Origin: Lysinibacillus sp. JNUCC-52
Lineage (GTDB): Bacteria; Bacillota; Bacilli; Bacillales_A; Planococcaceae
Assembly (NCBI RefSeq): GCF_015999545.1
Contig: NZ_CP065546.1
Span: forward strand, 3,070,001 to 3,134,000
Reading direction: 5' to 3'
Length of the DNA: 64,000 bases
Positions 60,863-64,000 of the stretch are shown piece by piece. Position numbers and translations under genes: made by a program. Numbering within the stretch: the first letter of the stretch is position 1; the number at the start of each line of letters is the position of its first letter. Under the pieces are notes generated by a model. It saw nothing but the letters and a program-made list of their open reading frames with translations, was not told the origin of the DNA and searched no databases.

Positions 60863-61468
60863 ATGCAACATATATTTCATAAAGGAACAGATGAAACAAA
60901 GCCAACCTTATTGTTATTACACGGTACAGGTGGAGACGAGCATTCTTTAATTAGCCTTGCGAAGGAAATAGATGCAACGGCCAATGTTTTAAGTGTGCGT
61001 GGTAATGTATTAGAAAATGGCATGCCTCGTTTTTTCCGCCGTTTAGCTGAAGGTGTCTTTGATATAGAAGATTTAATTTTCCGTACGCAAGAACTACAAA
61101 GCTTTTTGGCAACAGCAGCAGAGCAATACGGATTTGATCGTACGCGCATTGTAGCGATTGGTTACTCAAATGGTGCAAACATTGCAGCAAGCTTATTATT
61201 CCATTTCGAAGATGCATTGGCTGGTGCAATTCTACATCATCCGATGGTGCCAAGACGTGGAATTCAACTACCAGTGTTACCTAATACGCCTGTATTTATT
61301 GCGGCTGGAACAAATGATCCATTATGTTCGGCACAGGAATCAGAGGATTTAGAATCACTCTTATCTGATGCAGGCGCTAATGTAACGACAGCATGGTTTA
61401 ACTACGGTCATCAGCTTACAATGCCTGAAGTAGATTCAGCAAGAGAGTGGTATCATAAAAATTTTTAA
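60863..61468 (+). CDS. Alpha/beta hydrolase, carboxylesterase (MhqD-like)
   Basis: A 201-residue compact alpha/beta hydrolase of the phospholipase/carboxylesterase family. The oxyanion strand is LLLLHGTGGDEHSL near residue 22, the nucleophile Ser is in AIGYSNGANIAASL near residue 102, Asp is in AAGTNDPLCSAQ and His in WFNYGHQLT near residue 185. The size and motifs match MhqD of B. subtilis, part of the quinone-stress (MhqR) regulon, although no MhqR partner is near. ATG 60863 is preceded by AAAGGTGATG; an earlier in-frame TTG at 60845 overlaps that site. Confidence 0.9.
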   Translation: MQHIFHKGTDETKPTLLLLHGTGGDEHSLISLAKEIDATANVLSVRGNVLENGMPRFFRRLAEGVFDIEDLIFRTQELQSFLATAAEQYGFDRTRIVAIGYSNGANIAASLLFHFEDALAGAILHHPMVPRRGIQLPVLPNTPVFIAAGTNDPLCSAQESEDLESLLSDAGANVTTAWFNYGHQLTMPEVDSAREWYHKNF

Positions 61469-61470
61469 AC

Positions 61471-61512
61471 AAAAAACCGAGAACGATGTCCGTGGACGTT
61501 CTCGGTTTTTTT
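61471..61512. terminator. Bidirectional terminator between the MhqD-like and MMPL genes
   Basis: AAAACCGAGAACG pairs perfectly with CGTTCTCGGTTTT, with T-runs on both strands. Confidence 0.92.
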
Positions 61513-61520
61513 ATAGATAG

Positions 61521-63629
61521 TTACTTCTTCTTAGCAAATGGTAGCCACCAATTCCAATCGCCAAATAGCTTCATAAGACTTGGGACGAGCATAAGGCGAA
61601 TAATGGTAGCGTCAATAGCAATAGCAATGGCAATACCAACACCGATTTGCTTGACAGGCATAACATCAGTAAAAGCAAATGCTCCTGTAATAACAATCAT
61701 AATAAGCGCAGCAGATGTAATAATACGGCTAGTAGATGTTAGTCCCTCTACTGTTGCACGAGTATTGTCCGCACCTTTTTGGTATTCCTCTTGTATTCTT
61801 GAAATTAAAAACACTTCATAGTCCATGCTCAAACCAAATACAAGACAAAATACAATGACTGGAATAATGAGGACAATGGTGCCAGCTTCTATTCCAAAAT
61901 GTCCATATTGGAATATATATACGAGTATCCCAAACGCTGAGGATAACCCAATAATATTCATTATTATTGCCTTAAGCGGAATTAAAACCGAGCGGAAGGC
62001 AAGCATTAAAATAAAGAATGTTGACACGATAATGATTAAGACAGCGAATACAATTTTATTGGCAATTTCATCGAAAATCTCTTGATTGAATTTACCTTGT
62101 CCACCTAGTTTAAAGTCAACGTTTAAGTCTTTGTCCATCCATGTTCTTGCGAATTTTTGCGCATCAGAGGACGAACCAGCTACTTTTAATGTAATAGGGA
62201 TAAACAATTGTGTATCCTTTGAAAAAGAATGAATAAGTGGTTTTAATTGTTCTGCAACTTGTGGCATTTCCAAGGATGCTGTTAATTCCTCAGGCGATTT
62301 AATATTAGCTTCTGTATAAACAGTTGATACTTGATCAACAAGTGGATCATCAAGTAGCTTTTCTTGTATATCAAACAGTAGCTCTCTTGCCTGCTCATCT
62401 TCCCAGCCTTCTTTGCGTTCTGCTAGCAAATATAAAACGGAAGTATCACCGAGTCCAAATGTCTCATCTAATTTATCGTAGGCAGCACGTGCATCATATT
62501 TGGTAGGTAAAGAATCCACTTGTGGAATAGCTAGTTTAATATCCTTTAATGGAATCATACCGATACCCAGCAGCAATAATGCAACGATGACAATCGAGAC
62601 AGGTCGTTTCATAACAAAGCCAGCAAAGCTGCGCCAACGATTTGTACCGCTTGGCTTTACGCGTAAGATGCGCCATTTATTTAGGCGATCTCCTAACACC
62701 ATCATTGTAGCAGGTAGTAAAGTGAGACCTGCTAACACGGCGAATAACACGACAATTGTGCCGCCTAGTGCAATATTGCGGAAAATTTCCACGTCAATTA
62801 CGATCATGGCACCTAGACCAATCATGACACAAACAGCAGAGAATATGATTGAACGGCCTGCTGTCTGGATAGCCATTTGTATTGCATCGGCAATTGTTGA
62901 ATGGCCACGTTCCTCGCGATAGCGATTAATAAATAGTAGTGCGAAATCAATACTGAGGGCAAGTCCTAGCATTGGTACAATGTTTAAGACAAAAATGGAT
63001 AAGTTAACGCTACCGCTAAGCAGTGTCAACAATCCAAATGCAGTGACAACAGTAACGACACCAATTATAATTGGCAAAATGGCAGCGACAACGGTGCCAA
63101 AAGCCAGTAATAATACAACAATCGCAATTGGTAAGCCAATTGCTTCAGCAGAAGCCAAGTCTTTCTGGCTAGCTTCATTGATATCCTCTGATATCACAGG
63201 GCCACCTGTAATACTAATGCCATCCTCTTCAATTAAAGTACGAACTTCTTTTACTATATCAGGCAAATTTTCAATGTTATTTTTAAAATGTACCATGGCA
63301 TAGGCGATGCTATCTTTTTGTAACGCAGAATCATCCAGTGGTGACTGGATTGAATGGATTTCTTGAATGTTATCAAGTTTTTTCAAGGTGTCTTCGATTT
63401 TTTTATCGTCTGCTTGGTCAAAGACAACCATTATTGTTTCTGCAGGTAAGTCGAATGTTTCTGCTAGTTCATTTGTGACATAGGTATGATCAGCTTCAAC
63501 AAAAAAGCCATCTCCATGCAGTTTGCTCGGAAGCTGTATAGCAAACACAGCCATTGCGATAAAAAATACAATCCAAATTGCAACGATAGCTTTCGCATGT
63601 GCAGTGATAAAAGCTGAAAAAGTTTTCAT
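61521..63629 (-). CDS. MMPL/RND-family transporter (YdfJ-like)
   Basis: A 702-residue membrane protein of the MMPL branch of the RND superfamily. One N-terminal helix (AIVAIWIVFFIAMAVFAIQL), then an extracellular loop and five helices; the layout repeats in the second half. Family motifs are LALSIDFALLFINRYREERG in the first half and VFGLSMDYEVFLISRIQEEY in the second (the proton-relay DY/DF sites). B. subtilis YdfJ is the nearest by length. It may export lipids or drugs. Start ATG 63629 with AAAGGGGGATG upstream; longer in-frame starts run into a repeat element and are unlikely. Confidence 0.92.
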   Translation of the reverse strand: MKTFSAFITAHAKAIVAIWIVFFIAMAVFAIQLPSKLHGDGFFVEADHTYVTNELAETFDLPAETIMVVFDQADDKKIEDTLKKLDNIQEIHSIQSPLDDSALQKDSIAYAMVHFKNNIENLPDIVKEVRTLIEEDGISITGGPVISEDINEASQKDLASAEAIGLPIAIVVLLLAFGTVVAAILPIIIGVVTVVTAFGLLTLLSGSVNLSIFVLNIVPMLGLALSIDFALLFINRYREERGHSTIADAIQMAIQTAGRSIIFSAVCVMIGLGAMIVIDVEIFRNIALGGTIVVLFAVLAGLTLLPATMMVLGDRLNKWRILRVKPSGTNRWRSFAGFVMKRPVSIVIVALLLLGIGMIPLKDIKLAIPQVDSLPTKYDARAAYDKLDETFGLGDTSVLYLLAERKEGWEDEQARELLFDIQEKLLDDPLVDQVSTVYTEANIKSPEELTASLEMPQVAEQLKPLIHSFSKDTQLFIPITLKVAGSSSDAQKFARTWMDKDLNVDFKLGGQGKFNQEIFDEIANKIVFAVLIIIVSTFFILMLAFRSVLIPLKAIIMNIIGLSSAFGILVYIFQYGHFGIEAGTIVLIIPVIVFCLVFGLSMDYEVFLISRIQEEYQKGADNTRATVEGLTSTSRIITSAALIMIVITGAFAFTDVMPVKQIGVGIAIAIAIDATIIRLMLVPSLMKLFGDWNWWLPFAKKK

Positions 63630-63724
63630 AATTATAAAGCATCCCCCTTTTAAACTAGTGTAAAGGATGTGTCGCTTTTTGTCGTGTGACAAAGTAAAAA
63701 CTCCTGCCAACAGTAACATGTGTG

Positions 63725-63760
63725 GGAATTGTGTGAGAATTGTATGCGTGCCTGTCACTC
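63725..63760 (-). repeat. Short dispersed repeat (GTGTCAGGCAC family), copy 7
   Basis: Minus strand AGTGACAGGCACGCATACAA followed by TTCTCACACAATTCC. It is on one side of palindromic element copy 5. Confidence 0.8.
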
Positions 63761-63763
63761 CTA

Positions 63764-63866
63764 AATTGGCGCTTTCCGCGGGCACGACGTAAGGCGCAAC
63801 CGTCGCTGAGGCACCGCCTGTTGCGTCTTACGTTGCGTGCGTTCCCGCAGGAGTCTCCGTGGATTG
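63764..63866 (-). repeat. Palindromic intergenic repeat element, copy 5
   Basis: Inverted relative to the other copies: GGCGCTTTCCGCGGGCACGA, central CGTAAGGCGCAAC / GTTGCGTCTTACG, then GCGTGCGTTCCCGCAGGAGT. It lies between two short repeats (63725 and 63881). Confidence 0.88.
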
Positions 63867-63880
63867 TTACTGGGATATTG

Positions 63881-63913
63881 AATTGTATGGGAATTGTGTG
63901 AGTGCCTGACACC
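63881..63913 (-). repeat. Short dispersed repeat (GTGTCAGGCAC family), copy 8
   Basis: Minus strand GGTGTCAGGCACTCACACAA followed by TTCCCATACAATT. Confidence 0.82.
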
Positions 63914-63918
63914 AAAAC

Positions 63919-63949
63919 TAAAAAAGCACTTTCTTTGAGCAGAAAGTGC
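63919..63949 (-). terminator. Minus-strand terminator for a gene beyond the right edge
   Basis: Minus strand GCACTTTCT pairs with AGAAAGTGC, followed by six T. The 50 bases from here to the edge show no start or stop I can assign. Confidence 0.75.
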
Positions 63950-64000
63950 CGTAAAATCTAGAAGAATAAAGATAATATAAAGTAAATAACGGATGCCATA

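Overview
The window is an AT-rich stretch of chromosome from an endospore-forming Firmicute, most likely Lysinibacillus or a close relative (Bacillaceae/Planococcaceae). This is inferred from Shine-Dalgarno strength, frequent GTG/TTG starts, an exosporium BclB-type domain, bacillithiol-linked FosB and BstA-like proteins, T-box leaders, and synteny with Bacillus subtilis modules (bpsAB, yrkD-J, nsrR/hmp). No rRNA, tRNA, phage, transposase or CRISPR array was seen. About 60 protein genes are supported, with many regulatory RNAs and several families of intergenic repeats.

Layout: 1-2.8 kb is the end of a ferric-siderophore ABC uptake operon closed by a siderophore esterase. 2.8-4.7 kb holds a GNAT, an Asp/Glu racemase-like protein and a BstA/YfiT-like protein. 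4.7-9.7 kb is a spore-surface island: a BclB-type C-terminal domain, a coiled-coil protein with 13-residue repeats, a Cys-containing beta-rich protein, and a three-gene operon of unknown function. 9.9-11.4 kb is a divergent Zur-type unit (zinc-free L33 and a YciC/ZagA GTPase). 11.6-13.2 kb is the bpsA-bpsB alkylpyrone pair. 13.3-14.6 kb is an RsgA-type GTPase behind an elaborate leader with a small ORF and mutually exclusive helices. fosB and a HAD phosphatase follow. A second-type MetRS with its own Met T-box and leuA with a Leu T-box face each other at 15.8-20 kb. A truncated HAD gene, a chemoreceptor and assorted small enzymes run to 26.7 kb.

26.7-28.6 kb is nsrR/hmp (nitric oxide defence) with a perfect palindromic operator. 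28.6-35.2 kb is a persulfide/sulfur-transfer operon (CstR-type repressor, rhodaneses, TusA-rhodanese, DsrE, rhodanese-MBL dioxygenase, TusA, TauE, DsbA-like), followed by a TsdA-type diheme cytochrome with an Fnr-type site placed at about -41.5. Four CstR-like operators are spread through the operon. Next come an AarF/UbiB kinase, a CwlO-like endopeptidase, a YtvI-like permease and a GPx. At 42.1 kb a cobalamin riboswitch precedes an adenosyltransferase-like gene and btuF.

44-64 kb carries phosphatases, MATE, rlmA, plsC, yebC, an ArsB-type permease preceded by three tandem copies of a ~192-bp structured repeat, two chemoreceptors, pepF, a second AI-2E-type permease, Nudix, a MhqD-like hydrolase and an MMPL transporter. 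Four repeat families stand out: a ~110-150 bp palindromic element (five copies), a ~30 bp GTGTCAGGCAC element (eight copies, flanking the larger one at two loci), a 21-bp ATCGCCGATA minisatellite (two arrays), and the 192-bp tandem repeat. The best candidates for something undescribed are the rsgA leader and the 192-bp tandem RNA-like repeat before the ArsB-type gene.
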